NCBI RefSeq assembly: GCF_914271435.1
Contig: NZ_CAJZAI010000009.1
Span: 124,001 to 188,000, forward strand
Source of the DNA: Cupriavidus laharis
Lineage (GTDB): Bacteria; Pseudomonadota; Gammaproteobacteria; Burkholderiales; Burkholderiaceae
Reading direction: 5' to 3'
DNA length: 64,000 bases
Shown here one piece after another: positions 9,750 through 17,678 of this stretch. The notes beneath the pieces are model-generated. The model was not told where the DNA came from. It made no database searches and was given only the letters and a program-made list of their open reading frames with translations. The translations under genes were made by a program, and so were the position numbers. Every line of letters starts with the position of its first letter. Position 1 is the stretch's first letter.

Positions 9750-10946
9750 ATGAACACCATTACCCTCAAGCCCGGCAAGGAAAAGTCCCTGCTGCGCCGC
9801 CACCCGTGGATCTACGCGACCGGCATCGCCAGCACCGAAGGCCGCTGCGAGCCGGGCGCGACCGTCATCGTGCGTGCTGCCGATGGCCGCTTCCTGGCGA
9901 AAGCCGCCTACAGCCCCGAATCGCAGATTCGCGCCCGCGTGTGGACCTTCGACGAGAACGAGCCGGTCGACCACGCCCTGTTCAAGCGACGCGTGGCGGC
10001 GGCGATCGCCTATCGCCGCCAGTGGGTGAAGGACAGCGACGCGGTGCGACTGATTTTCGGTGAATCCGACCGTCTGCCGGGCCTGATCGTCGACTACTAC
10101 GGCAACGGCGCCAACGGCCAGCTCGTGTGCCAGTTCAATGCTGCGGGCGTGGAGCATTGGAAGACCGCCATCGTGCAGGCGCTGATCAAGGAAACCGGCT
10201 GCCCGAACGTGTATGAGCGCTCCGACGCTGCCGTGCGCCAGCGCGAAGGGCTGGAGCTGGTGACCGGCGTACTGGCAGGTGCCGAGCCTGACCCGGCGCT
10301 GTCGGTGACGGAGCATGGCGTGCGCTACTACGTGGACGTGCGCAATGGCCACAAGACCGGCTTCTATGTCGACCAGCGCGACAACCGCAAGCTGGTCGGC
10401 GATCTTGCGGCCGGCCGCGAGGTGCTCAACTGCTTCTGCTATACGGGCGGTTTCTCGCTGGCGGCGCTGCGTGGCGGCGCCACGTCGGTGACGTCGATCG
10501 ATTCGTCGGGCGAGGCGCTGAAGATCGCCGCCGGCAATGTCGCGCTCAACGGTTTCGACGAAAACCGCGCGACGTGGCTCGACGCCGACGTGTTCAAGAC
10601 GCTGCGTGAATTCCGCGCCGAGGGCCGCCAGTTCGACCTGATCGTGCTCGATCCGCCGAAGTTCGCGCCGTCGGCCCAGCACATCGACCGCGCCGCGCGC
10701 GCCTACAAGGAAATCAATCTTGTTGGCACGCAGCTGCTGCGTCCGGGCGGGCTGCTGTTCACGTACTCGTGCTCGGGCGCGATCAGCATGGAGCTGTTCC
10801 AGAAGATCGTGGCCGGCGCGGTGACGGATGCGCGTGCGGATGCGCGTATCCTGCGCCGGCTGTCGGCGGGTACGGACCATCCGATGCTGACGGCGTTCCC
10901 GGAAGGGGAGTATCTGAAGGGGTTGTTGCTGGAGAAGGTGGCGTAA
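9750..10946 (+). CDS. rlmI: Class I rRNA methyltransferase, RlmI-like (23S m5C1962)
   Basis: A 398-residue SAM-dependent RNA methyltransferase. The N-terminal PUA domain runs from LKPGKEKSLLRRHPWIYA to about residue 85. It is followed by the EEHGI-like middle region (TEHGVRYYVDVRNGHKTGFYVDQRDNR), the SAM-binding motif VLNCFCYTGGFSLAAL and the catalytic LIVLDPPKFAPS. The C-terminal cysteine of the m5C mechanism is probably in FTYSCSGAIS. This arrangement matches RlmI, which methylates C1962 of 23S rRNA. It stands alone between a REP-like pair and a convergent helicase gene. Confidence 0.88.
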   Translation: MNTITLKPGKEKSLLRRHPWIYATGIASTEGRCEPGATVIVRAADGRFLAKAAYSPESQIRARVWTFDENEPVDHALFKRRVAAAIAYRRQWVKDSDAVRLIFGESDRLPGLIVDYYGNGANGQLVCQFNAAGVEHWKTAIVQALIKETGCPNVYERSDAAVRQREGLELVTGVLAGAEPDPALSVTEHGVRYYVDVRNGHKTGFYVDQRDNRKLVGDLAAGREVLNCFCYTGGFSLAALRGGATSVTSIDSSGEALKIAAGNVALNGFDENRATWLDADVFKTLREFRAEGRQFDLIVLDPPKFAPSAQHIDRAARAYKEINLVGTQLLRPGGLLFTYSCSGAISMELFQKIVAGAVTDARADARILRRLSAGTDHPMLTAFPEGEYLKGLLLEKVA

Positions 10947-10980
10947 AGGCGTCGACAGCGGGCCTGTCAAGGCCCGCGTC

Positions 10981-13098
10981 TCACCGCCACATATTCCGCA
11001 TCCTGCTGGCCAGGTCCACCGGCGCCAGCATCGCTTTCGCCGGCGCTTCCCCCGGCATCGGCGGAGGCGGCCACGACCGGCTGTAGAAATTCGGCATCAC
11101 GCGGTTCGGCAGGAAGCGCGTGCGCGACGCATACACATGGCGATCGCCGAACCCCGGCTGCTGGTGCACGTAGAAGCGCTGCGGCACCACGACGTCAAGA
11201 TGGTCCTTGGCGCGTGTCATCGCCACATACAGCAGACGCCTTTCCTCTTCGATCTCTTCGGTGGTGCCCGTGGCCAGGTCCGACGGCATGCAGCCGTCCA
11301 CGGCGTTGAGCACATACACCGCCTTCCATTCCTGCCCCTTGGCCGAGTGGATCGTCGACAGGATCAGGAAATCCTCATCGCGCAGCGGCACGCCCGATTC
11401 ATCGCTGGACGCGCTCGGAGGGTCCAGCGTCAGCTCTGTCAGGAAACGCTCGCGCGAGGCGTAGGTCGCGGCAATGCGTTCGAGCTGCTGCAGGTCGGCC
11501 ATGCGCGCGGCGGCATCGTCATGGATGCGCTCCAGGTGCGGCTGGTACCAGGCGACGACCTGCTCGAACTCCGACGGCCATGGCGATGCCGGCCCCAGCA
11601 GCGTGCGGGCGAGCGCCAACAGGTCCGCCCAGGCCGGCGCCGCAGCCGGTGGCGGCTCGAACGACTCCAGCGCAAACAGTGGCTCGGTGGTGACCGCCAG
11701 CGCGTCCAGCACGCGTGCGGCCGTCTTGGGTCCGATGCCGGGCAGCAACTGCAGCGTGCGGAATCCCGCGATGCGGTCCAGCGGATTCTGGAGCCAGCGC
11801 ACCACGGCCATCGCGTCCTTCACGTGCGTGGACTCGAGGAACTTGAGCCCGCCGAACTTCACGAACGGGATATTGCGCCGGGCCAGTTCGATCTCGAGCT
11901 GCGCGCTGTGGTCGGCGGCGCGGAACAGCACCGCCTGCGCCATCAGCGCCAGGCCCGCCTCGCGCCGCTCCAGCACGCGCTCGACCACGTAGCGGGCCTG
12001 GTCGGCCTCATCGTTGACGACGATGACGCCCGGCTTCTCGGCGGATGTCCGCTCTGACCACAGGTCCTTGGTGTAGCGCTCGGCGGCCAGGCCGATCACC
12101 GCGTTGGCCGCTTGCAGAATCGGCTGCGTCGAACGGTAGTTCTGCGACAGCGTGACCTGCTGCGCCGGCGGCGTGAACTGCGCGGGGAAATCGAGGATGT
12201 TGCGCACGGTGGCGCCGCGGAATGCGTAGATCGACTGTGCGTCGTCGCCGACCACCGTGAGGCCCCGTCCATCGGGCCGCAGCGCCAGCAGGATCGACGC
12301 CTGCAGCGCATTGGTGTCCTGGTATTCGTCGACGAGGACATGGTCGAAGCGCGCACCCATGTCCTGCGCGATGGCGGGTTCGGTCAGCGCCTGCGCCCAG
12401 TACAGCAGCAGGTCGTCATAGTCGAGCACCTGCTGCTTCTGCTTGGCTTCCACATAGCCTGCGAACAGCGCGCGCAGCGCATCGACCCACATGGTGTAGC
12501 GCGGGAACCAGCGCTTGAGCACGTCCTCGAGCGGCGCCTGCGTGTTGACCACGCGTGAATAGATCGACAGGCAGGTTTCCTTCTTCGGGAAGCGGCCGGC
12601 CTGCTCGGATAGCCCCAGGTCGTGCCGCACCACGTGCATCAGGTCGGCGGCGTCGCCGCGGTCGCAAATGGTGAAGGCCGGCGACAGGCCCAGCGTCTCC
12701 GCATACTCGCGCAGCAGGCGCGCGCCGATGGCGTGGAAGGTGCCGGACCACTGCAGCGCGGCACGGCCTGCACCGGTATTGGTGCCGAGTGCCTGGTCGA
12801 CGATGCGCTCCACGCGCCGCCCCATCTCCGCCGCCGCGCGGCGCGAGAACGTGAGCAGCAGGATGCGGCGCGGATCGGCGCCGTTCAGCACGAGGTGCGC
12901 GACGCGGTGCGCGAGCGTATTGGTCTTGCCGGAACCGGCGCCGGCGATGATCAGCAGTGGCCCGTCGCTGTGATGCTCGACCGCGGCCCGCTGTTCCGGA
13001 TTGAGCCGCGCGAGATACGCCGGTACGTCGGCGTCCGGTGAGACTTCTGCTGCGGGGGCGGATGGCGGTTCCGCGAGGGAGGCAAGGTCCAGTGACAC
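10981..13098 (-). CDS. UvrD/Rep family ATP-dependent DNA helicase with a helix-hairpin-helix insertion
   Basis: A superfamily 1A helicase of about 705 residues. Motif I is IAGAGSGKTNTLAHR, motif II LVDEYQDTN, motif III VGDDAQSIYAFRGA, motif IV QNYRST, motif V TIHSAKGQEWKAVYV and motif VI ERRLLYVAMTRAKDHL. Between them is a helix-hairpin-helix (LLPGIGPKTAARVLDAL), absent from classical UvrD and Rep. It would unwind DNA in repair or replication restart. I favour the GTG at 13098, because the longer frame starts with TTG inside the terminator at 13211-13238. The C-terminus is proline-rich (RSWPPPPMPGEAP). Confidence 0.87.
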   Translation of the reverse strand: MSLDLASLAEPPSAPAAEVSPDADVPAYLARLNPEQRAAVEHHSDGPLLIIAGAGSGKTNTLAHRVAHLVLNGADPRRILLLTFSRRAAAEMGRRVERIVDQALGTNTGAGRAALQWSGTFHAIGARLLREYAETLGLSPAFTICDRGDAADLMHVVRHDLGLSEQAGRFPKKETCLSIYSRVVNTQAPLEDVLKRWFPRYTMWVDALRALFAGYVEAKQKQQVLDYDDLLLYWAQALTEPAIAQDMGARFDHVLVDEYQDTNALQASILLALRPDGRGLTVVGDDAQSIYAFRGATVRNILDFPAQFTPPAQQVTLSQNYRSTQPILQAANAVIGLAAERYTKDLWSERTSAEKPGVIVVNDEADQARYVVERVLERREAGLALMAQAVLFRAADHSAQLEIELARRNIPFVKFGGLKFLESTHVKDAMAVVRWLQNPLDRIAGFRTLQLLPGIGPKTAARVLDALAVTTEPLFALESFEPPPAAAPAWADLLALARTLLGPASPWPSEFEQVVAWYQPHLERIHDDAAARMADLQQLERIAATYASRERFLTELTLDPPSASSDESGVPLRDEDFLILSTIHSAKGQEWKAVYVLNAVDGCMPSDLATGTTEEIEEERRLLYVAMTRAKDHLDVVVPQRFYVHQQPGFGDRHVYASRTRFLPNRVMPNFYSRSWPPPPMPGEAPAKAMLAPVDLASRMRNMWR

Positions 13099-13210
13099 GG
13101 GCAGTTCGGTTGGCGGCCAGGGCGGCGGGGGCGGGAAAGACTGGCGCAAACTGTATATCCATACAGGCTTCCGGCGCAAGCCGGGCGCGCCGCTACGGCA
13201 ACAGACCAAC

Positions 13211-13238
13211 AAAAAAGGTGCTCGATGAGCACCTTTTT
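13211..13238 (-). terminator. Terminator downstream of the TlpA-like gene
   Basis: AAAAAGGTGCTC and GAGCACCTTTTT form a perfect 12-bp stem with a 3-base loop, flanked by A and T runs on both sides. It lies 32 bases past the stop of the minus-strand TlpA-like gene, so it separates that gene from the helicase. The sequence would also terminate plus-strand transcription. Confidence 0.85.
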
Positions 13239-13269
13239 GTACCTTTTCGCAACTGTTGCCGGGAATTCG

Positions 13270-13806
13270 TCAAGCAGCTTGTGCTAGCGCGCCGTCGAGC
13301 AGCTTGTGCAGCGCGTCCCATTCGGGCTCGCCGACGTAGCGCTTCAGGATGCGGCCGTCCTTGTCAACAACGAAGGTGGTGGGCGTCAGCTGCACATTGC
13401 CGAAGGCCTTGGCCGCCGTGCCGTCCGAGTCCATCGCGACCTTGAACGGCAGCCTGCGTGTCTTGGCGTAGTTCATCACGTACATCGGCGGATCGTAGTT
13501 CATCGCCACAGCCACGAACTCCAGGCCCTTGCCCTTGTATTGCTCGTAGGTGCGGACCATGTCCGGCATTTCCTTGACGCAGGTGGCACAGCTGGTCGCC
13601 CAGAAGTTGATCAGGTAGACCTTGCCTTTGAGGTCGCCGGTGCTGACTTTCTCGCCCGACAGCAAGGTGAACGTGGCAGCGGGCGCCCGGCTCGATGGCG
13701 ACAGCGCGCGATAGCCGAACCAGCCCAGCGCGGCGAGTACGGCGACGGCCACGGCAATGGGCCATAGCTTGCGGGGTTTGGAAGTGGCGGAAGCGGCGTT
13801 TGTCAT
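13270..13806 (-). CDS. TlpA/ResA-like thiol-disulfide oxidoreductase
   Basis: A 178-residue membrane-anchored thioredoxin-fold protein. A single N-terminal transmembrane helix at about 14-30 exposes the domain to the periplasm, and the redox motif is NFWATSCATCVKEM (CATC, Cys73 and Cys76). The cis-proline region is VQLTPTTFVVDKDGRI. It belongs to the TlpA/ResA family, which reduces disulfides during cytochrome c or copper-centre assembly. The ATG at 13806 is chosen over upstream in-frame codons because it places lysines just before the helix. It follows another thioredoxin-like gene on the same strand, 119 bases away. Confidence 0.85.
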   Translation of the reverse strand: MTNAASATSKPRKLWPIAVAVAVLAALGWFGYRALSPSSRAPAATFTLLSGEKVSTGDLKGKVYLINFWATSCATCVKEMPDMVRTYEQYKGKGLEFVAVAMNYDPPMYVMNYAKTRRLPFKVAMDSDGTAAKAFGNVQLTPTTFVVDKDGRILKRYVGEPEWDALHKLLDGALAQAA

Positions 13807-13925
13807 GGCAAGGCGGCCCGGCATGGGCCGGGCCCGTTCAACTGGCAACAGACCATTCTAAACCCGGGCGCGCCGTCATGCTGCCATCAGGCAGCTGCGT
13901 CAATCCGCCGCAGCCCCGGGGCCGG

Positions 13926-14423
13926 TCAGCGCGCGGCGGCGACGGCTGCTCGCGCCTGGCCAAGCGACTGTTCCAGATAGGCGCCGTAGAAATCAGGCTG
14001 GACGCCGCGCAGCGGACCGGCTGCCTGCCGCCCTTTGCGGTCGAGAAACAGCACCGTCGGGGCGACACGCACCTGGTGGGCCCGTGCCCACGCGCGTGCG
14101 GTGGTCATGGTGCCATCGGTGTCGCGCAGCGGGGTGTCGGCCGTCATGTCGAGTTCGCGCACGGCGATCTTGCCAGCCGCCGCCTGCGGGCCGAGGTAGC
14201 TGTTGCGCACGGTCTCGCAATAGCCGCAATCGGGCAGGGATACCAGCACCACGAGCGGCTCGCCACGGCGCGCCGCGTCGGCGGCGTGGGCGGCCAGGTC
14301 GGTCGCGCGCGGCAGGTGGGCCGTGCCGGCACGGGCGGGCACGGCGAGCGTGGCCATCGTCAACAGCAGGGCTGCCGCCAGGCGAACGGACGGGCGATGT
14401 GACTGGATAAGCGGGAGCATCAT
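13926..14423 (-). CDS. Exported thioredoxin-like protein (CGYC active site)
   Basis: About 165 residues with an N-terminal signal peptide (RLAAALLLTMATLAVPARA, residues 14-32) and a thioredoxin-like domain with the redox pair VSLPDCGYCETV (Cys66, Cys69) and cis-proline region RVAPTVLFLDRKG. CGYC is closer to the DsbC/DsbG and SoxW type than to CGPC thioredoxins. It probably acts on periplasmic thiols; the target is unknown. Tandem methionines at 14423 and 14420 are likely starts, with a GTG at 14441 as an alternative. The downstream TlpA-like gene on the same strand suggests a two-gene redox unit. Confidence 0.78.
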   Translation of the reverse strand: MMLPLIQSHRPSVRLAAALLLTMATLAVPARAGTAHLPRATDLAAHAADAARRGEPLVVLVSLPDCGYCETVRNSYLGPQAAAGKIAVRELDMTADTPLRDTDGTMTTARAWARAHQVRVAPTVLFLDRKGRQAAGPLRGVQPDFYGAYLEQSLGQARAAVAAAR

Positions 14424-14550
14424 GTGGAATGCGGCAAGCACGGGCCGGCCGCTTCCCGGATAATACCGGTTTCCGCCCGGCAGCGAGGCGCGCCCGCCAC
14501 GCTTTCCCAGGGTCCCGACAATACGCGCCGCACCGTACGGCCACGCCCCG

Positions 14551-15147
14551 ATGCCCTTTCCTCAGGTTTGTCAGTGGTTCCTCCGGTTTCGCCTGGTGCT
14601 GCCGGCCGTGCTCGCCGTGGCCTGGCTCGGCGCGTGTTCGCCGCGCTATGACTGGCGCACGATCCAGTCGGGCGAGGGGGCCTATGCCGCGCTCTATCCG
14701 GGCAAACCTACGAGTGCCGCGCGCGACGTCGCCATTGCCGGGCGCAAGCTGCCGATGACCATGGAAGCGGCGCGCGTCGACGACATGCTGTTCGCCGTCG
14801 GCGTGGTCACGCTGCCGGTCGACGATGCCGGGCTGCGGCGCGAGGCGCTGGCCGCCATGCAGTCCGGCCTGCTTGCCAACCTTGGCGTGCATGCCGGCGA
14901 GCCCGCGCGCACGCGCGCGGTGACGATCCAGTCTGCCGACCAGCCGGCGCGGCCGCTCGATGGCGTGGAAGTCGAGGTAAGCGGCGTGTCGCCGCAGGAC
15001 CAGTCGCCGCGCCGCCTGACTGCGCGGCTCGTGGCCGTGGGCACGCGGGCCTACCAGGCCGTGGTGCTGGAGTCGGGCGAGGGCGCGCGCGACCAGCGCC
15101 ATGCCGAGCAGGTGGAGCAGTTCCTGGGCGGGTTCCATCCATATTGA
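14551..15147 (+). CDS. Putative lipoprotein of unknown function
   Basis: A 198-residue protein that I do not recognise beyond its export signal. The N-terminus is hydrophobic and ends in a lipobox, AWLGACS, so the mature protein would begin with a lipidated cysteine at about residue 29. The rest is a soluble alpha/beta-like sequence with no cysteine pair or catalytic motif that I can identify. It ends EQVEQFLGGFHPY. It diverges from the thioredoxin-like gene and precedes a LysE-type exporter gene by 62 bases. Base composition matches its surroundings. Confidence 0.7.
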   Translation: MPFPQVCQWFLRFRLVLPAVLAVAWLGACSPRYDWRTIQSGEGAYAALYPGKPTSAARDVAIAGRKLPMTMEAARVDDMLFAVGVVTLPVDDAGLRREALAAMQSGLLANLGVHAGEPARTRAVTIQSADQPARPLDGVEVEVSGVSPQDQSPRRLTARLVAVGTRAYQAVVLESGEGARDQRHAEQVEQFLGGFHPY

Positions 15148-15209
15148 CCCGGTATCAGGCGTGACGGTGGGTGCCATTCCGCCCCGAAGGTTTTGTGTGA
15201 AGGAGAGAA

Positions 15210-15857
15210 GTGATGCGTTGGGAAGTCTGGCTGGCCTATTTCGCCGCGTGCTGGGTCATTGCGGTGTCGCCCGGTTCGGGCGCAGTGCTGTCGATGAGCC
15301 ATGGCCTGTCGTACGGCGTGCGCAGGACCTCGACCACGATCTTCGGCCTGCAGGCCGGCCTGGTCATCATCCTGCTGGTGGCCGGCGGCGGGCTGGGGGC
15401 GCTGCTGCTGGCGTCGGAGCATGCGTTTGCCGCGGTCAAGACCGTGGGCGCCCTGTACCTGATCTACCTGGGCCTGCAGCAATGGCGTGCGCGGGTCGAG
15501 GAGGGGGCGGCGGCTAATGGCAACGGCGCCGCGCGTATGACGCCCATGAGCCCGCGCCGGCGTTTCGCCACCGGCCTGCTGACCAACGTAACCAACCCGA
15601 AGGGCATCATCTTCATGGTCGCCGTGCTGCCCCAGTTCATCGATCCCACACATCCGCTCGCGCCGCAGCTCGCCATCCTTGCCGCGACCATGTGCGCCGT
15701 GGACCTGATCGTCATGCACGGCTATGCGCTGCTGGCCTCGCGCATGCAGGGCCTGTTCCGCAATGCGCGCGCCGTTCGGTGGCAGAACCGCTTCTTCGGC
15801 AGCGTGCTGATGGCGGTGGGGGCGGCGCTGTTTTTTGTGCGGCGTCAGCACGGCTGA
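15210..15857 (+). CDS. LysE/RhtB family amino-acid exporter
   Basis: A 215-residue inner-membrane protein with about six hydrophobic segments. The N-terminal motif SPGSGAVLSMSHGLSYG and the segment GLLTNVTNPKGIIFMVAVLPQF are diagnostic of the LysE/RhtB translocator family, which exports amino acids or homoserine and its lactones. A strong ribosome binding site (AAGGAGAGAAG) precedes the ATG. The transported substrate cannot be told from sequence. The C-terminal FVRRQHG tail is short and basic. The stop lies just upstream of the convergent toxin-antitoxin island. Confidence 0.88.
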   Translation: MMRWEVWLAYFAACWVIAVSPGSGAVLSMSHGLSYGVRRTSTTIFGLQAGLVIILLVAGGGLGALLLASEHAFAAVKTVGALYLIYLGLQQWRARVEEGAAANGNGAARMTPMSPRRRFATGLLTNVTNPKGIIFMVAVLPQFIDPTHPLAPQLAILAATMCAVDLIVMHGYALLASRMQGLFRNARAVRWQNRFFGSVLMAVGAALFFVRRQHG

Positions 15858-15911
15858 GGGTGTCGGAGTCGCTTTAATGCGTGACGGACCGAACGGTCCG
15901 CCCACCGCTGG

Positions 15912-17054
15912 TCATGTCCAAGCCTGCGTGGGATAGCTATGCCCCCAGCCGTCGGTCGGGCCTGCGGCGGTCAAGACAGACCGGACTTTGACCTGATGCT
16001 TCTTTAGCAAGTCGTATCGATGAATGCGGCGCTGCAGTTGCCCCACCACAACGCCAGGGTGAACCTGCATGCGCTGCGCAAAGAGGCATACCCTCTCGTC
16101 TGTAAAGAACGGCCCGACTTCAGCGACAAAATCATCGAGCTGCGCCTTCGGTACGCAGAAATCTTCCGCTTCGGCATTGGCAACGCGCTCTTCCTCAGGC
16201 AGCTCATTACTCTGGCCATTGTCGACTTCCTGGTCGAGACAAACGCCAGCCTTCCCGTGGCCGCGGAGTACATGTTCGAGTTCATGACGCAGGACAAACC
16301 AGAAATTGTCTATGCGATCGTGCCGCAGTGACATCGCGATAACGGGCTTTCTTGCGTCGAGCCAGAAGCAGGCGCCATCGATTTTCGATCCCGGCAGGGT
16401 CTCGATAAAGACAACTCTTACCCCTGCGCTTGTGAGTAATGCGGTGACGCCTGCGGCATCCTCTGGCGCATTCATGAGTGAACGCAGAGTCGGAATGACC
16501 TTCCTGAGGGCTTCCTCCGAATACGGCTTTGCAGCCAGCGTTTCAGCGATGCTTCGTGCACGGAACAGCCAGGCAAATTGTTGGCTGGTGATGTTCTCGT
16601 ATGACGCCTTCCTGGCAGCGTGCAGGAAGCGCGGGCGTTCATCTATGCCCGAGATTTCGAAGAAGTTGAAAAGCTCCTGCTGCAGTACGTCGACGTTGCG
16701 AGTTGCCTGGAGCCAGCCGCGCTTGACCATCTCCCTGACAGGGTAGGCGGCATGGAGCCTGGCCTTGCGGGCAATGTCATTGCCGACGTTTCTTACCTTC
16801 GACAGTTGGTACTGGCTCTCAAGATTCATCCAGAGTTCCGGGCCGGTCCCAAGCGCTTCGCCAATGGCGACTGCGGTTTCCGGTGTCACCGCGCGCTTGC
16901 CGCCGATGACCTCGCTGACCAGCCTGGTGTCCTTGTCGATGATTTCCGCGAACTCGGTCTGCGTCCATCCTCTGGCCTCAAGCTCCTCCTTCAGGAATTC
17001 GCCGGGTGGGAAGACCTCGGCCGGAACGCGCGTACTACCCATGCTGCTCTCCAT
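15912..17054 (-). CDS. higA: HigA-type antitoxin with ImmA/IrrE metallopeptidase domain
   Basis: A 380-residue two-domain protein. Residues about 18-80 form an XRE-type helix-turn-helix with the HigA signature PPGEFLKEELEARGWTQTEF. The second half is an ImmA/IrrE-like metallopeptidase with zinc motif HELEH at 257-261 and a downstream ANAEAEDF segment that may supply the third ligand. Single-domain HigA antitoxins are near 100 residues, so this is a long version. It starts one base after the toxin stop, toxin first, as in higBA loci. It should neutralise HigB and bind the operator at 17364-17396; the peptidase role is inferred. The island is visibly richer in A+T than its neighbours. Confidence 0.85.
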   Translation of the reverse strand: MESSMGSTRVPAEVFPPGEFLKEELEARGWTQTEFAEIIDKDTRLVSEVIGGKRAVTPETAVAIGEALGTGPELWMNLESQYQLSKVRNVGNDIARKARLHAAYPVREMVKRGWLQATRNVDVLQQELFNFFEISGIDERPRFLHAARKASYENITSQQFAWLFRARSIAETLAAKPYSEEALRKVIPTLRSLMNAPEDAAGVTALLTSAGVRVVFIETLPGSKIDGACFWLDARKPVIAMSLRHDRIDNFWFVLRHELEHVLRGHGKAGVCLDQEVDNGQSNELPEEERVANAEAEDFCVPKAQLDDFVAEVGPFFTDERVCLFAQRMQVHPGVVVGQLQRRIHRYDLLKKHQVKVRSVLTAAGPTDGWGHSYPTQAWT

Positions 17055-17351
17055 TCAGTGATAGTCCTCGATGCCGACCACTGCGACGACTTTCCCGCTG
17101 TCGCGTTGTTCCAGCCGCAGGATCAAACGCCATTGGGCGTTAAGGCGCATGGAGTACTGCCCCTGACGGCTTCCCTGAAGCTTTTCAAAGTGCAGCGAAG
17201 TCAGTGCGTAGAACGCCCGTTCATCGGTGGCCGCCCGGATGAGCTGGAGGCGCCTCCGGTACAGACTGACGATCGGCCTCGCAAATCCGGTCGTGAACGC
17301 CGGATCGGTCTCGAGTCTGTCGTACACAGGATCGTCGAATTCGATTTCCAT
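17055..17351 (-). CDS. higB: HigB/RelE-type toxin
   Basis: A 98-residue RelE-superfamily toxin. The segments RRRLQLIRAATDERAFYALTS, HFEKLQGSRQGQYSMRLN and QWRLILRLE are the conserved core of HigB ribosome-dependent mRNA endonucleases. The basic and aromatic residues of QYSMRLNAQWRL are the likely active surface. It is the first gene of a toxin-antitoxin pair; its stop codon abuts the antitoxin start. The predicted promoter overlaps a perfect palindrome and would start transcription only about two bases before the ATG. The pair probably arrived by horizontal transfer. Confidence 0.88.
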   Translation of the reverse strand: MEIEFDDPVYDRLETDPAFTTGFARPIVSLYRRRLQLIRAATDERAFYALTSLHFEKLQGSRQGQYSMRLNAQWRLILRLEQRDSGKVVAVVGIEDYH

Positions 17352-17359
17352 GCTCTTTC

Positions 17360-17388
17360 AATATATGTATCTTTACACCATGTGTAAA
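17360..17388 (-). promoter_or_regulatory. Predicted sigma-70 promoter of higBA
   Basis: On the minus strand TTTACA (17388-17383) and TATATT (17365-17360) are separated by 17 bases, a good -35/-10 pair. Expected initiation is around 17353, almost at the higB ATG (17351), so the message would be close to leaderless. Confidence 0.6.
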
Positions 17389-17396
17389 GATACATA
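17364..17396. promoter_or_regulatory. Palindromic operator of higBA
   Basis: TATGTATCTTTACAC and GTGTAAAGATACATA form a perfect 15-bp inverted repeat with a 3-base centre. It covers both predicted promoter hexamers and ends 12 bases before the toxin start codon. Type II antitoxins bind such dyads to autoregulate, so HigA is the expected ligand. Confidence 0.75.
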
Positions 17397-17488
17397 AATA
17401 AAAGTTTGTTTCGAAAACTGCATGCTGGCGGCACGCCGTCCGGTTTGCTTCAATGAGGGAGAGCCCCCTCGCTGCGGAGATCCCCTCA

Positions 17489-17662
17489 ATGCCGACATTC
17501 CCGTTCCCGCAGGCCGGCACGCTTGCGTACCCCGCGCATACCGTGCCACCTGTCGACGATCCCCCGCCGCCGGGTGTCCCGCCCGATCTGCCCCTGCCGC
17601 CGGAAGAGGATCCGGTCCCGCCGCCCGTCGAGCCGCCTGTCGGCGTGCCGCCGCGCCGCTGA
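17489..17662 (+). CDS. Small proline-rich protein, unknown function
   Basis: A 57-residue frame starting MPTFPFPQAGTLAYP and then almost entirely proline, aspartate, glutamate and valine (for example PPVDDPPPPGVPPDLPLPP). A GGAG sits about 10 bases before the ATG at 17489. An upstream in-frame ATG at 17453 lacks such a site. Low sequence complexity means it could be a chance frame in G+C-rich DNA. Against that, it is the only long frame in the gap between higB and comM. I do not recognise a function. Confidence 0.4.
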   Translation: MPTFPFPQAGTLAYPAHTVPPVDDPPPPGVPPDLPLPPEEDPVPPPVEPPVGVPPRR

Positions 17663-17678
17663 GCCCATCAGATCGGCG

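Noticed and set aside
13099..13212. N-terminal extension of the UvrD-type helicase to a TTG start.
   Set aside because: The TTG lies inside a strong terminator stem and the added residues show no conservation signature; a GTG at 13098 is favoured.
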